NCBI GenBank assembly: GCA_944472135.2 | Contig: OX235270.1 | Coordinates: 73,851,168-73,915,167 of the forward strand | Direction of reading: 5' to 3' | Length of the DNA stretch: 64,000 nt | Origin: Trichobilharzia regenti | Taxonomy: Eukaryota; Platyhelminthes; Trematoda; Strigeidida; Schistosomatidae | In this document: piece by piece, positions 23,226-34,800 of the stretch | Layout: the number at the start of each line of letters is the position of its first letter | Position numbering within the stretch: position 1 is the stretch's first letter | Notes under the pieces: model-generated | What the model saw: the letters and a program-made list of their open reading frames with translations, nothing else | What the model was told of the DNA's origin: nothing | The model's database searches: none | Made by a program: the position numbers and the translations under genes

Positions 23226-23737
23226 TAATAAAGTTCATCTTCTGCTATTCAAAACAGTACTCTATCACCTATTTTACAGTCGTCAGTATGATAGCAAGAA
23301 TAATAATAATATTGATTCAGAATCAAGTACACATATCTCTCTCGAATACTGTACAAATAGAAATATTTCCATTTATTTTGTAATACTTAATTGTTATACT
23401 TTAAGATTTTTCAGTCATGAGAATGTATCACATGATCCTTAATTTGGATATTGGACAACGAGTTATCTATCACACCTGAAATTTGTTCGTTATTACCATT
23501 GAAAAAAAAAACAATTTAATTCAGTTACCATAAATTTCGTCTTATCGGATTACTAATTAATAGCAAGCCCTTTTCATTGCTTCGTGTTCACTGCACAATG
23601 CTTAAAATAGCAGAGTGAGTGACAGCGCTTTTTGAAAATAGGGAGCTGGTTAACCGGCAGCAGTTTTAGTGATTTTAGTATTATTTCAAGAACTATGAGT
23701 ACATGTACTTATACGGTCAAGCTAGTGTGCCCATATT

Positions 23738-23845
23738 TTTTTAATTTTTGATTACAGCTTGATTCCACACTGTATTTTTGGTACAAGTATGGAATTTTCA
23801 GCATGTGGTTGGCGGGAGTCCTAACCACTTTGCCACCGATGAACA
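23738..23845 (-). mobile_element. Family B SINE, internally deleted
   Basis: The left part is identical in order to the other family B copies (GATTACAGCTTGATTCCACA, then GGAATTTTCAGCATG), but it jumps straight to the outer head (GGGAGTCCTAACCACTTTGC). The middle of the element is deleted. Confidence 0.7.
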
Positions 23846-24578
23846 GATATTGTTTTTACTATCACCATAGAGGAACAGAAATAGAGTAACACCTGAAATA
23901 CTTGCTTTCCTCCAACAAAATGCATTTTGGCTTATCATAAGAAAACGAACGTGTCTGTTTAGTAGTAATAATATAATATTCATCTACGAATTTAAATGTC
24001 TCTACATAGTAATGAACTAATGTCTGCTTTGAATTCCTTAATTATTGGGTAAAGGGCACACATTTTTGTTGTTCATACAAAGTAATATAATAACTGGTTG
24101 TAGTTGGCTAGTGTGAGAGGATCCAACAGCCGCGTTTCATCTCATCTGAGACTCCGGATTTGATTGCTAGCCACCATCAACCGGACCATATCACGTTAGC
24201 TCCGAGGTATCTCTGTAGAGGTTGTCCTAGGAGACGGCTTTTCGACAGTGAACTAGGATTTTGGCCCAGTGTAACCGTTAAACGGAAAATATGAAATAAC
24301 TGCTATACAAAAATATTTTGTGTTATAAAAATAATTCCCTGAAGAATTTTACCCTTGATTAGTCGTTTTCAAAAGCTTGACATTCAGATTTTCTGATTTA
24401 AACTAGTAGATATGTATTGTAATAATTTTTCATAGACCTCTGTCGTTAATATCATTGTTTCTGTTATGCGACTAACTTTCTTATGTCTATTTCTTCCTTA
24501 AAAATGGTGTTTCATTTGAGAGGCGTATTCAAAATGATTTATCGTCATCGTAATTATAGCAATAGTAACTGTTGATTT

Positions 24579-24805
24579 GCGTCGGTGGCATAGCGGTTAA
24601 GACGCTCGCCGACCATGCACATGGTCCGGGGTTCCATCCCCGGCTGGTGCACTACGTTACCTCGCTGAGTCAGAAATAATCCTGGTAAAGAGGAAAGGTT
24701 GGGCATGAGACTAGCCACCGCATACTGTAAAATTAAACTCTGCTACAGAAACTTCAAGCCTCTAGCTTGAAGCCCTATGTTCCACTGAGAACGTGAAGGG
24801 AAAAA
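24579..24805 (+). mobile_element. Family A SINE, good copy
   Basis: It starts GCGTCGGTGGCATAGCGGTT (A-box-like TGGCATAGCGG) with a B-box-like GGTTCCATCCC at 24634. The body has CTGGTAAAGAGGAAAGGTTG and the end CTTGAAGCCCTATGTTCCAC with GAACGTGAAGGG. This is the clearest full copy and defines the family here. Confidence 0.8.
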
Positions 24806-25079
24806 GAAACTGTTGATTAAGAATGATGGCCTAATGTTTCTAGATACGCGGTTCCAGTTCTTATGTGTATATTTTGGTTTAAACCCTAAGCATTTAGTGA
24901 ATACATTTTCAGTGAGTTTTAACATGTCGTTTTTGATTTCTAACAATGGTTTCAAAAAAACTTGAAATGCAGTCTGTGATCTACACTCAATGCATCATCT
25001 ACGGAAGCAAGTTAAGCTAATCAATTGAGTTCGTCTGTACACACAATACACACAGGATGCTTATGACCTTTTGATAAAT

Positions 25080-25260
25080 ATTCACTGGCTAGATTTTGTC
25101 GCTAACCGACATCAATCAGAGAGATCACTGTAAACCGGGTAACACTGGACAGCTGTTTCTTCTCGTGTTGGGACTTTACAACAGTACGCACCCATGACCC
25201 CACTAGGGACCTTCAGTTGACAAGCCCAAGGTAGTTAACAACTCTGACGCTTAGGCTGGA
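25080..25260. mobile_element. Degenerate family C arm
   Basis: Weak but ordered matches: ACTGGACAGCTGTTTC, then GGGACTT, then CAGTACGCACCCATG. Old copy. Confidence 0.4.
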
Positions 25261-25824
25261 ATTCATTAATCTGTCAATTCTAAATTTGTCAACTCGTGCT
25301 TTGGTGCGATCGTTACTTATTTTGTTTTATGTACTAAGAGTGTTATATAAAACATAACACTACTTTGTTTTTATTTACTAAGATGAATATGTTTTGTCAT
25401 TAGAGTCCATGCGAGTCGTATGATCCTCTTTATTACCTATATATCTTAAGTGATCGTGATAAAATATTCAAGTTTGTTTTTTTGTTTTTTGGATGATAGA
25501 CGTTTTTCTAAATTGCACATTACACTGGTAATTCATCTAAAAATGATACAAATGAATTCATTGTATATTTTTCCACAAAATTTGGAAGTCACACGTCTGT
25601 AATAATTATTAATTCTTAGGTATTTTTCATTCACATTTCATTAGTTTCCTAATTTAACTACTCATATCATACTGTCTAAATCAAATTTTACAAAGGGAAA
25701 AGAAATGAAGGTGATGGAAAGTTAATTAATTTGAACTGTTTCTATGTTGGAACTTTTGCTACTGTATCACACTCGTGACCTTTTTTGTATTATATATGAG
25801 GCTGAGTAATATAGTCGTTTGGAT

Positions 25825-26240
25825 GATATTAGATAGTTGAAGGCAATCGGCCACAGGAGCCTTGGATCTAGGTTTCGTGCTAGTTGGCAATCACAAGTCA
25901 GCAAGACATACCTGCAACCTTGAAGGAACTCATATCCCTTCTGAGCTTCAAACCCTCGTCACCCAGTGTTGCAGTCAGAGATGACGTTACCACTGAGTTA
26001 GCTAATTCGGGCTCGCGATTGACCTCCTGTAGGACTGTAGTGGATATTTTGATTGGACACTAGTCAGTGGCTAGTGTACTGTGTCTAGTCCCTTGTTTGG
26101 TGCAGACTGAACTCTATCTGTCAGGTCTACAATGTAGCCACCATTCTAGGTAGCCACATTGTAAACTTGACTGATGGAATTCAGTCTGCACCAAAGAAAA
26201 GACTAGACACATCAGACTAGTTAGTAGTGTCCAATCAATA
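25825..26240. repeat. Family G repeat ending in a hairpin
   Basis: The left part (TAGGTTTCGTGCTAGTTGGC) is matched loosely at 63240. 26045-26140 is the inverted complement of about 26148-26240: GATTGGACACTAGTCAG pairs with the reversed GTGTCCAATC end, and TTTGGTGCAGACTGAA pairs with TTCAGTCTGCACCAAA. The two arms are about 90 bases each around a loop of roughly ten bases. Confidence 0.7.
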
Positions 26241-26673
26241 TAGTTGTTTGACAATGAATAACTGTATTGAGTAAATTTAACTTTTATACTCATATATGAA
26301 GCCAATACATAGGAGAGCATTAAAGAACTGATAGATATACTTATTGAGTAGTACAGAGTTAGCAAAGAACAATCTGTACATGTCAATTGGGGGGAACGAA
26401 TTCACTTTCAATTCTGATTGTTCATTCTTTGATATTATTATCAGGCCTGTGCGTAAGTAAATAGCTCTTCAACAGTCACAACGCTTAAGCCACCTGGAAC
26501 TCGGTTGGCTAAAATTGAAGGAGTATTTCCTAAATGAAACATTCACGGTTTAATGGCTTGTTTTGCCTAAAGCATAAACCACTAATTTTACATCACTAGT
26601 TTCAAGTAAAAAAGGACAAAATATTTTCTATATTTCTCTCTTTCCATGCACTTACATTAATGTTCAATTGCAG

Positions 26674-27066
26674 TTTAAACTTAGCGCTTATAGGATGATG
26701 AAATTTCTGAAAAGTGAATCATTTTTATTACTTTTAGGTGTTATCCACATGGCGTTCTTCACACTTCGAGATAGTCAATTAACAATGAAGCCAATCATAT
26801 TGAAATCACTTTTTCCGTTTACCGGTTTCTACAGTTCAACACCTTTAAAAACAATTGAACCGGAACATACATCTGATCCACTTTGTCTTTCAACTCAAGC
26901 AAAAGATATTTGGAGTTACATATCGTCAACTACTTTACCAATATGGCTGAAAATTCGTGATTGGTGGTACGACTACACATATCCGACGTCATCATCTGAT
27001 GTAATCATGAGTAATAGATGGTCGTATGATATTGAAACAAAAACCAAGCCCAAAATTGACATAGCT
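26674..27066 (+). CDS. Candidate exon g, one membrane span plus soluble part
   Basis: An open frame of exactly 131 codons between the acceptor ATTGCAG and the donor GTAAGC (27067), phase 0 at both ends, so it joins candidate exon f in frame. It contains the basic start FKLSAYRMMKFLKSE and one helix (FLLLLGVIHMAFFTL). A polar part follows that includes AKDIWSYISSTTLPIWLKIR. Alternatively it starts at the Met at 26695 and, without splicing, ends at the TAA at 27082-27084. A resemblance to the start of a polycystin-type channel segment crossed my mind but is too weak to name. No downstream exon of such a channel was found. Confidence 0.45.
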
Positions 27067-27639
27067 GTAAGCCATATTTCTTAACCTAAATTTTTTGTGT
27101 ATTTTTCCTTAAGTGGTGTTGACTTGTAACGTTTTGAGTGGTTTGGTGTTAGTTTTCATCAACAACTGAAATATTTGGAAACTGGTACTGGATACCTGCT
27201 TCATCCTAGTTTGGGGCTCTTTAGCAGTACGCACCCATGTCGCCGCTGTGTGTCGACCACAAGACCTTGAAGTTATAAATCGTAAACGTTACTATACAAG
27301 TACGGGAACAGAATCTAGTAATCTATGAATTCTAATTTTTCAGTTCGCAACATATAGTTCCACTGTCAGCCAATGTGATGACTCAACTAGTTCCGCCTTC
27401 TCGTTTGGATTTCATAAAGTCCATCTTGTAGTCCGTGTTAGACTTTGTAGGCTGTTGGATTCCGTGTCATCGACTGAATACTAACATAGTGTCATCGTAA
27501 CCATCTCATACATCCGATTCATAATGGCTTCATGGGTACACTGATGAAGAGTCCCGAATCAGGATGAAACAGCTGTTCAATGTCCCATGCTTTCCAATGT
27601 TTTACTAACTCATTTTAGTTTGTAACGAAATCTACTATC

Positions 27640-27860
27640 ACATATTATATTATTATTCCCTTGGGTTCCGAGTGAAACACAGGGTTTCAACAACACATCT
27701 CCACTTTGTTCTATTTTCCGTGATCCTCTTCAGCTGGATCCACGATTGCCCATTATCTCTTATCTCCACCTCACAAGATCTCCTCCATGTCACCCTTGCA
27801 CCGACGACCCACTCAAGCACTGGCCTAGCGCACGATGTCATTCGACGGTTTCCTCAATGT
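27640..27860 (-). mobile_element. RTE 3'-end fragment
   Basis: TTCCGAGTGAAACACAGGGT, CACATCTCCACTTTGTTCTA and CGACGACCCACTC match the RTE 3' part at 11270-11400 and 40660-40860. TATTATTATTCCC at the left edge fits an AAT-type tail on the minus strand. Confidence 0.7.
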
Positions 27861-28944
27861 ATACCTTGAAATAATTCTTCTTTTCAACCCTGACTCGAAA
27901 GTTATTCATACCAAATCAAACATCATTTTTGTGCACTTAAGTTTCACCGGTGATAGATTATTGCTGTTATTTTGCACAGATATTCTGATCGATATAAGCA
28001 CCAGTTGTCATTATTTTTAGTCGTATTGCCACCAACGGTAACCATTTACTTAGGTATATCATTTGTCTGACTCATTCAGCATACATAAGAAGTTGTGGAT
28101 TCTGCCATCAGTCTTCTTGAGAAATTCCTTCTCTTTGACTTACTCAATATGGCATCCAGCATTATGGTTAAATCCTGTGTCAAACCGAGTAACTTCATAC
28201 TGTTAGTAGCTGTTCGTATCAGGTGTCATTTTCCGTATACCGAAAAACAACGGGTCATAAGTATGCTGGATAAACTTTTCTATGCAAGTGAAATCGACAC
28301 TTTGAACAGCTTTATTTTTATGTCATACTACAACATACAACTACAATCAGTATGTGATTTCTCAAAGTTATAATGATTATATCGATAATTATGCATAGAA
28401 AAACACTTAAAGTACCTTCATGTATTTGTACTCGACGACGTGAACTACATTCGAGCTGGCTTAAAACAGTGTTTGTACAATTTAAAAGTTGACTTGTTAT
28501 GCTGTTCTGGATACTTTAGATAAACACACATATAAAGTTTATATACTTTCAGTTATAATTGTTGCTTATTGATTTCAACTTTATATAATTAAACTAACGG
28601 AGTGTCACGAATTATTATTATTATTATTATTTTTGACTTATGTTTACGTGTTTGTATACACAAAAGTTGAAAATGTAGTCAACTTTTGATGAAACTATAT
28701 AACAAATAGGGGTGGGGGGGTATGCGTACGACTTTTTTGTGTTTCGTTTGAGCTATTTTCTGTGCAGACGGTTTTAGGCATTTTAATTGCATACAACAAC
28801 AAAAATAGCACTAAAAAGCTGTCGACCTTCAAATTTAATATTAATAGCCATCTGCACAAGAAACCGAAATGTCGACCTGGGACCGAGCACTTTGGTCCCG
28901 TCAATCGACGGGAAAATCTAAAGTTCAATTCAATTAATAGCCAT

Positions 28945-28947
<3 letters not shown>

Positions 28948-28988
<41 letters not shown>
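28948..28988. repeat. (TA)n microsatellite
   Basis: Alternating TA tract of about 41 bases. The open frame running into it is not a gene. Confidence 0.9.
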
Positions 28989-28990
<2 letters not shown>

Positions 28991-29601
28991 CATTGCTGAA
29001 ATTGTTGTTGAAAGCCCAAGTACCAGCGTACTTATTTAAACGTGTTTTTAGACGATTGCAACAATGTGACTGAGAGTTAATGCCTGCAGTATAAATTCAA
29101 AGTATTCTGTAATCCTCGTTTGAAATGGGGATGAATGTGACATCGCGTTATCTTTTGCTCTTCCGTTTGTCTTTCACAATTCTGTCACTTTCAGGTGAAA
29201 AATAGTTACACAAATTTCTTAATACGATCCCAAGAATACTGAAAGCTAATAGTATGTATGAATAGTGAAGGTGATTGTTCACTCACTGGTTAATGACTAT
29301 TAGACGCCATCACGCTTCATAACATAACCAAATATGTTTATTTCATCGTCATTAACTTTTCACAAAGTTGTTTCAAAGCAAATTTCTTCTAATTGTTAAA
29401 CGTTTTTCGTAAACATATGTATAAATCCCCACCTTCTTCTATATGTTTAAAGTTTGTTTGCAATCATTCTTCCATGACCTTGTTGTCTTCAGTAATATTC
29501 TTATGTAAATAAGTAGGTAAGACAGTCAGTCAGTGGCTGACTTAAAATACTGTATTGTGTTGTAAAAATATCTTTCATAAAAAAGTTGTAAGACTATATT
29601 C

Positions 29602-29960
29602 TTTTTACGAGTTGATCACGGATTGATATCAGCTAGAGAACCATTGAAAACTAGCGTTGGAATACTGGACAGCTGTTTCATCCCAGTCTGGGAATCATCG
29701 TCAGCATGCACCCACTGGGATTTGAACCCAGGACCTTCCAGTTACAAAGCAAGCTCATATACCATTCAGCCACTGGGACCTGATTCAATCGCCCATGAAT
29801 TCGAACTTCTACCAATTTGTGATTTAGCGCGACTACCAACTAATGTCATCGGTGGGTCATCCATCCTCACACGTGACATCCGGATGGACTTCACTGGTCA
29901 CGACGTCTGACTAAAGCTCCAGGAAACTGTGTCCTGCAGCAAGTCACTAGCGAAAATTAG
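29602..29960 (-). mobile_element. Family C element, left member of a head-to-head pair
   Basis: It starts TTTTTACGAGTTGATCACGG and runs through GAGAACCATTGAAAACTAGC, CACCCACTGGGATTTGAACC (tRNA-like B box, minus strand) and the tRNA-like head around 29760. It continues to about 29960. 29602-29832 is nearly identical to the reverse complement of 30008-30238. Confidence 0.75.
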
Positions 29961-30007
29961 AATAATTTTCAAGAGTTTGGTTTGTAAGGGTTAGTTATGT
30001 TGGGGTG

Positions 30008-30238
30008 GCGCTAAATCACAAATTGGTAGAAGTTCGAATTCATGGGCGATTGAATCAGGTCCCAGTGGCTGAATGGTGTATGAGCTTGCTTTGTAACTGG
30101 AAGGTCCTGGGTTCAAATCCCAGTGGGTGCGTGCTGACGATGATCCCCAGACTGGGATGAAACAGCTGCCCAGTATACCAACGCTAGTTTTCAATGGTTC
30201 TCTAACTGATATCAATCCGTGATCAACTAGTAAAAACG
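30008..30238 (+). mobile_element. Family C element, right member of a head-to-head pair
   Basis: Inverted copy of 29602-29832. It contains a tRNA-like head (CAGTGGCTGAATGGTGTATG and GGGTTCAAATCCC on the plus strand), the arm, and the outer end TAAAAACG. Only a few substitutions separate the arms. Confidence 0.8.
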
Positions 30239-30751
30239 TAACTAACCTTCACAAACCAAACTAGAAAATTATATTCGCCGACTTATGAGTTTCAAGTTTC
30301 GTTCGATTTCTCCCCGAATTTTGAGGCAAGACAGTCATTGCGGTAGGTCTTTCTGTTTATTATTCATGGTCTCGTCTCTTACAGAAGGATGATGCAACAA
30401 ACGCATAAATGCGGTAGATTTGAGCTCTATAGAGTGTCATTTTTTTGTAAATGATATTTCTCTAATTGGTTAATCTTTAGTTGAATATCTGAACTATAGT
30501 ACTTCAAAGGTAGTTAACTTACCCTTTTATAGTGTAAGTCTTGCTGGAAGACACTTGTTGTCTTAGGACGGGGCTACTGATTTAAGGTTTTTAAGGTTTG
30601 CCATTATACACATGGGTTGTTTACTTATCTGTGAATCTAAAAAGCCTTATACACTGTACGTATTACTTGTTATCTATTTCTTCGTGTTTTTTGTTCACTA
30701 CTTTCGAATAACTTTCACACTGCAGTTCTTGTTTTTCCACCATGTTGTTTG

Positions 30752-30755
<4 letters not shown>

Positions 30756-30794
<39 letters not shown>
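30756..30794. repeat. (TA)n microsatellite
   Basis: Alternating TA tract of about 39 bases. Confidence 0.9.
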
Positions 30795-30796
<2 letters not shown>

Positions 30797-31584
30797 ATAG
30801 TGGTTTTTGCATATGTCCAAGTTATTAGTCATACTGATGTTTCAGTTGAGAGGTCAGACGTGTCTTATTTTAAGGGACATAAGATATAACATGGTTTGTT
30901 ATGTCATTTCGATTATCTGCATTTTCTGACAGCAAGGTGGAGAAAGACAGAAATTCGCAAAGTCAGCATATACACATAATGGAAGATAGACAAAACCAAT
31001 CACAAAAGAGTTTATTTTGGTCCTTGAAGGACAAATGGGGTAAGATGTAATTTCAGTGTTCCTGAATAGTGGTCGCGTCAGCTAATGTACTGAACGAACG
31101 ATTCTTACTATAATGGGCATACCGTTGTTGATATTGATTCCGGTTATATTCATTTTCCCAACACATTGATAACCAAAAACCTCATGCGTAGACAGTATTT
31201 ATTAACATTAGCATTCGATAGTTTCTTTCTTCTTTTCGTTAAACTTGCTAACATGCTAGGTTGAGTTAGGGGGGAAGGCATTTTTGATGCCCAATCCACT
31301 TGGTTATTACTCTTTGGATAATACTGTATGCCTAGCATTTAAATTATGATCGCTGTAATTTTAATTGAATACCAGTTATCATACCTCTGACCATTTTAAT
31401 CATCCGTCGAAAATGTTCGTAATGTACAGTGAAATGACGTGGAAATTCACTGATTTCATATTACTTGCAGCCAAGCAATATATCATGACATAGAAAATCA
31501 CTGACTGACGCGAACAAACTAAGACCGTAAATAGGTTCATTGGTCTGCAGATGATGATAACCATGAAGAAAATGAATATATTCA

Positions 31585-32050
31585 GGTGTTCGTTAGCAAG
31601 GATTTCATTGGTTTCAGGATTCCATCATGAACTGACATTAGTTAGAGAACCATTGCAACACCTAAAAGTACTGGGACTCTTTAATACCAATCTGATGCTC
31701 ACTAGTGATTGGCCCTAATCAAATAGGTAGTTACCTGGGTTCTAAGGAAAAGTCTTGACAAATGCGGTACAGCAGGTGGGGTGTGAGGACAAATATTCGC
31801 CACGGATGACATTGGCGTCATTGGTGACGCCATATCGTGAACTGCCAGAAGTTGGAATTTATGGATCATCCCGGTGGCTTAATGGTCTGTGAGCTCACCT
31901 TGTAACTTGGGGGGGTTGGGTTCGAACCCTACAGTGGGTGCTTGCTGATGAAGGGTCTTGAACTAGGACAGAACAGTTGGCTGTCTAGTACTTCCAGGTT
32001 TTACAATGGTCGTCTAACCAATGTATGTTCATGATAAAATCCTGAAAATG
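31585..32050 (+). mobile_element. Family C element, near full length
   Basis: Left arm (AACTGACATTAGTTAGAGAA), middle (GATTGGCCCTAATCAAATAG, TAGTTACCTGGGTTCTAAGG), tRNA-like head (CGGTGGCTTAATGGTCTGTG, GGGTTCGAACCC) and right arm inverted (CAATGGTCGTCTAACCAATG). The order mirrors 6461-7035 read backwards. No protein-coding capacity, so it depends on other elements if mobile. Confidence 0.75.
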
Positions 32051-34255
32051 AATGTAAATTTATTTGTTCTTACACCAACATTCTTAAAATTAGCTAGTTG
32101 GTTATGAGAAATCAGAAATTTTATGATTTTATCAAATCGCTTTATACTCTACTTATAAGAAATTTTGAAATTTTGGCGAACTTCCAGTGGAATTCTCAGA
32201 AAATATAATTAATCTCCAGAAAGCATACATAACTCTTCTCTAATTATTATTCAGCTCCACTTATGAAAATTTTTTCCAAAGGATTTTCAAACCACTTCTT
32301 TTCCTATTATAACAATTACGGACTGAAACTAAGTGCATCACTGACACATTTCGAAGGAAGATACATAGAAGAAGACAAAAAACTCAATATCACAAGAAAT
32401 ATGCATCAGGATGATGAGTAAGAAAAATCAAACAAGTGGTGAAGGTCTTCAGAATCTGAAAGGGCCTTTGTGAACAGTTTTAAAACACATCAAGAAGACT
32501 TTTCGAACGTTTGTTTTCGTCGTCGCGATAACCCCAGCCAGGCAATTCACAACACTTTACCTAGACACGACCAATCAACAGGCCGATGTGGCGTTTTGGT
32601 ATGACCACTCTTAAACCTAATCTTATTTCAGGCAACACTGCTTACCCGCTGTTTTTTATATTTAGATGTTTCCAAGTTAACCGTAGATTAAAATATTTAC
32701 CACTTTTCTACCTTCAAATGTAATTCCTTAAGTAAAAGAATACTCCAAAAAGATTGATTAATCATTCTACCTGTTTTTGAGTGATTAGAACGCTCAGTGT
32801 TGACGAATTTTTCTTTTCATTTATTCACAACTTATTTTCGCCATTTCTGTTAACACTGTCAGCAATACCAGTGTAACACTTCACTTTCAGTACCGACAGT
32901 CTTTTTCTAAGTGAAAATATTCCTAATCAGGTGTCACTGATAACAATTTAAGACAAGATTTAGTATCCTTTTTGAAATTCTGATGGTAAGGTTCAGTGAA
33001 AATTTACCCGTAGAGCTAACCTGGTTAGTGATTACAATAGCGACTGGAAACATTTTCGTCCGCATAATGATATTTAATTCACTATTATTAGCTGGTTTGC
33101 TTTGCTGTGAATCCTCCCTCCAGTTAGCAGTACTACTTGCTTAACAAGCGTGTTTTAATGGGGGTTTTCTCTTTCCATAATGTCTTCGTCAATTTTAGAT
33201 ATCAGATTCACAATGTTGTCACATAGTTTACTTGTTAATTTTACATCTAACCAGTTGAAACTTTTAAGACATACTGCTTAAATCAGAGCATCTTGCATGG
33301 AATATATAACCATAAATGTTTGTTTAAAATCTGAGCGATTGAACGAATTAAAAACACGTATTGTCGAAAATGACTCGACAATACGTGAAGGTCATTTGCA
33401 GCGGGGATAGTGTATTCAAACCTTGAATATAATGTGTGTTTATTTCCTACAATCTTTTCCTTTTATCTTAGGGTGTTTTAGGAGTTGCAGTTATACTGCT
33501 TTCATTAATTTGACTTTAGTTTTACTAATTCCTGTCTAAATTGAGGTAAGCAGGTATACATTGATAATGTGAACTGTGACCTCGCTTCGCCCTTTGTTGC
33601 CATTCATCACTGTCTCTTTTTTAGAATGCTTTTGGGACACAATGTCTGTAGTTTTGATCTCCGTTGACACGTAGTTGTAGTAGCCATTGGTTTTATTTCG
33701 ACAGCTGGTGTCATTTTAGAACAGTGATGCTGTATTACTGAGGCCGTTTATTCTATGCTTCTATAATGTTTACTGTTTGAAATGCACTGAAAAGCGGTCA
33801 TCTCATGACGTTGAACGAATGAACGATGTACACTCCCGCATTTTTCTACTTCGGCTGCTATTAAAAGTAGTGCAAATTTGCTATCTTTTTAACCTGTCTT
33901 TCCTTCTTTTGACCCTATTTTACTGTTGTTATGTGTAGCGTATTTCTTACTCCCATTACTCTAGCCAGTTAGTTTGTTAGTCTAGAAAAAAACATAATTA
34001 TCTGCCTTATTCTAGACAACAGTACGTCATCATCAAGATAAAAACTCACAGCATGCATAGTTTCTGCCGACTCTCACTACTCTCTGCGTTTATGGTAATA
34101 AAAATGTGTTGATTTATAATGTAACAAGTATGCTATATGTGTCAACCTTAGTTATTTTGAGTAAATAAAGCACCTAATGAAATTATTGACTATTTCCACG
34201 CACATAATGAAGTTGCGTTCTCTACTTTCTCTGTCTTTTTGTTTTCCTAATTCAG

Positions 34256-34372
34256 AAAGTCTTCCAACTCATAGTGTCTGTTGTTGGCATTGGGATAAGT
34301 TTACGATTAATGTTTTATCTGATTGAACAAATTAACCCAACATTGAAAGAAAAACGGGAATGTCGAAAACGT
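34256..34372 (+). CDS. ATAD1: ATAD1/Msp1-type AAA ATPase, exon with membrane anchor
   Basis: Thirty-nine codons between TTCAG and GTAAGA, phase 0 at both ends. It encodes KVFQLIVSVVGIGISLRLMF followed by YLIEQINPTLKEKRECRKR. In the family the same place holds the single N-terminal helix that anchors the enzyme in the mitochondrial outer (and peroxisomal) membrane, followed by an 'IDPT..K.K' linker. There is no in-frame ATG: the frame upstream reaches a TGA at 34208. Translation must therefore start in another exon or with an AUG donated by trans-splicing (see findings). Family identity rests on the five downstream exons. Confidence 0.8.
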
Positions 34373-34464
34373 GTAAGATTTTAATCCTCTTAATTACTTA
34401 TCTTCTATACAAAATATTTTCATGTGAATATGTTCGCGTATTAATAATTCTATTTATTTTGAAG

Positions 34465-34800
34465 TATTAGTTTTGTAGGGATTTTGTTTGATTGGATGAA
34501 GGATTTCATCATGAGCTGACATCATTTAGAGAACCACTGAAAAACTTGGGAGTACTGAACAGCCGTATCGTCCTAGTTTTGGATTCTTCAGCAGTACTCA
34601 CCCACCGGAGTTCGAACCCAGGACCTTCGTGGGCCATTGGATCGGGTCCCAGTGGCTCAATAGTCTACGAGCTCGCCTTGTAACCAGAAGGTCCTGGATT
34701 CGACCTCCGGTGGGTTCGTATTGCTGAAGAGTTTCTAACTAGGACGAAACATATTTCCAATGGTTCTCTAACCAATATCAGCTCATGTTGAAATCCTCCA
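34465..34800. mobile_element. Family C hairpin copy
   Basis: The left arm (TTCATCATGAGCTGACATCA, GAGAACCACTGAAAAACTTG) is matched inverted by the right arm (CAATGGTTCTCTAACCAATA, TCAGCTCATG). A tRNA-like centre lies between them, including CAGTGGCTCAATAGTCTACG and GGATTCGACC. The whole unit can fold on itself. Confidence 0.75.

Larger units (their letters stand above)
18210..26673 (+). other. Long repeat-bearing non-coding stretch
   Basis: Intron if exons f and g belong together, otherwise intergenic. It contains SINE B copies, LINE fragments at 18600 and 22855, a large inverted repeat (19772-21028), a family A SINE (24579) and a foldback repeat (25825-26240). 21030-22690 and 23230-23735 show only AT-rich sequence, (TA)n tracts and short C-runs. 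Confidence 0.5.
27067..34255 (+). other. Repeat-rich stretch before ATAD1
   Basis: Contains degraded family C pieces (27150-27260, 27530-27610), an RTE 3' end (27640-27860), (TA)n tracts, the family C palindrome (29602-30238) and a full family C copy (31585-32050). 28000-28900 and 32050-34200 show nothing I can name. The ATAD1 promoter should lie here but no element of it is recognisable. Confidence 0.5.

Noticed and set aside
24579..24660. Possible tRNA gene
   Set aside because: A and B boxes are present, but the segment recurs as the head of about 225-bp family A repeats and lacks a clean acceptor stem, so it is a SINE head.
26695..27084. Polycystin-type channel assignment for the 18.0 and 26.7 kb segments
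   Set aside because: There is a vague resemblance (a basic linker, one helix, then a 'D-x-W' and 'LP' pattern), but no downstream channel exons are visible and no diagnostic motif is present.
28095..28373. 92-codon plus-strand frame
   Set aside because: No family, no membrane pattern and no convincing splice sites. The opposite strand looks equally plausible as an old LINE remnant, so neither is called.
29623..30215. Similar peptides read from several repeats (R-E-P-L-K type start and 'NPGPS' part) as a possible conserved small protein family
   Set aside because: They come from both strands of family C repeats and end at repeat boundaries. The similarity is that of the DNA repeat, not of a protein under selection.
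26674..34372. The 131-codon segment at 26674 as the first exon of ATAD1 (phase 0 to phase 0)
   Set aside because: The join is possible by phase, but it would add a second membrane span and over 120 residues not found in this family. The 7.2-kb gap also contains room for a proper start.
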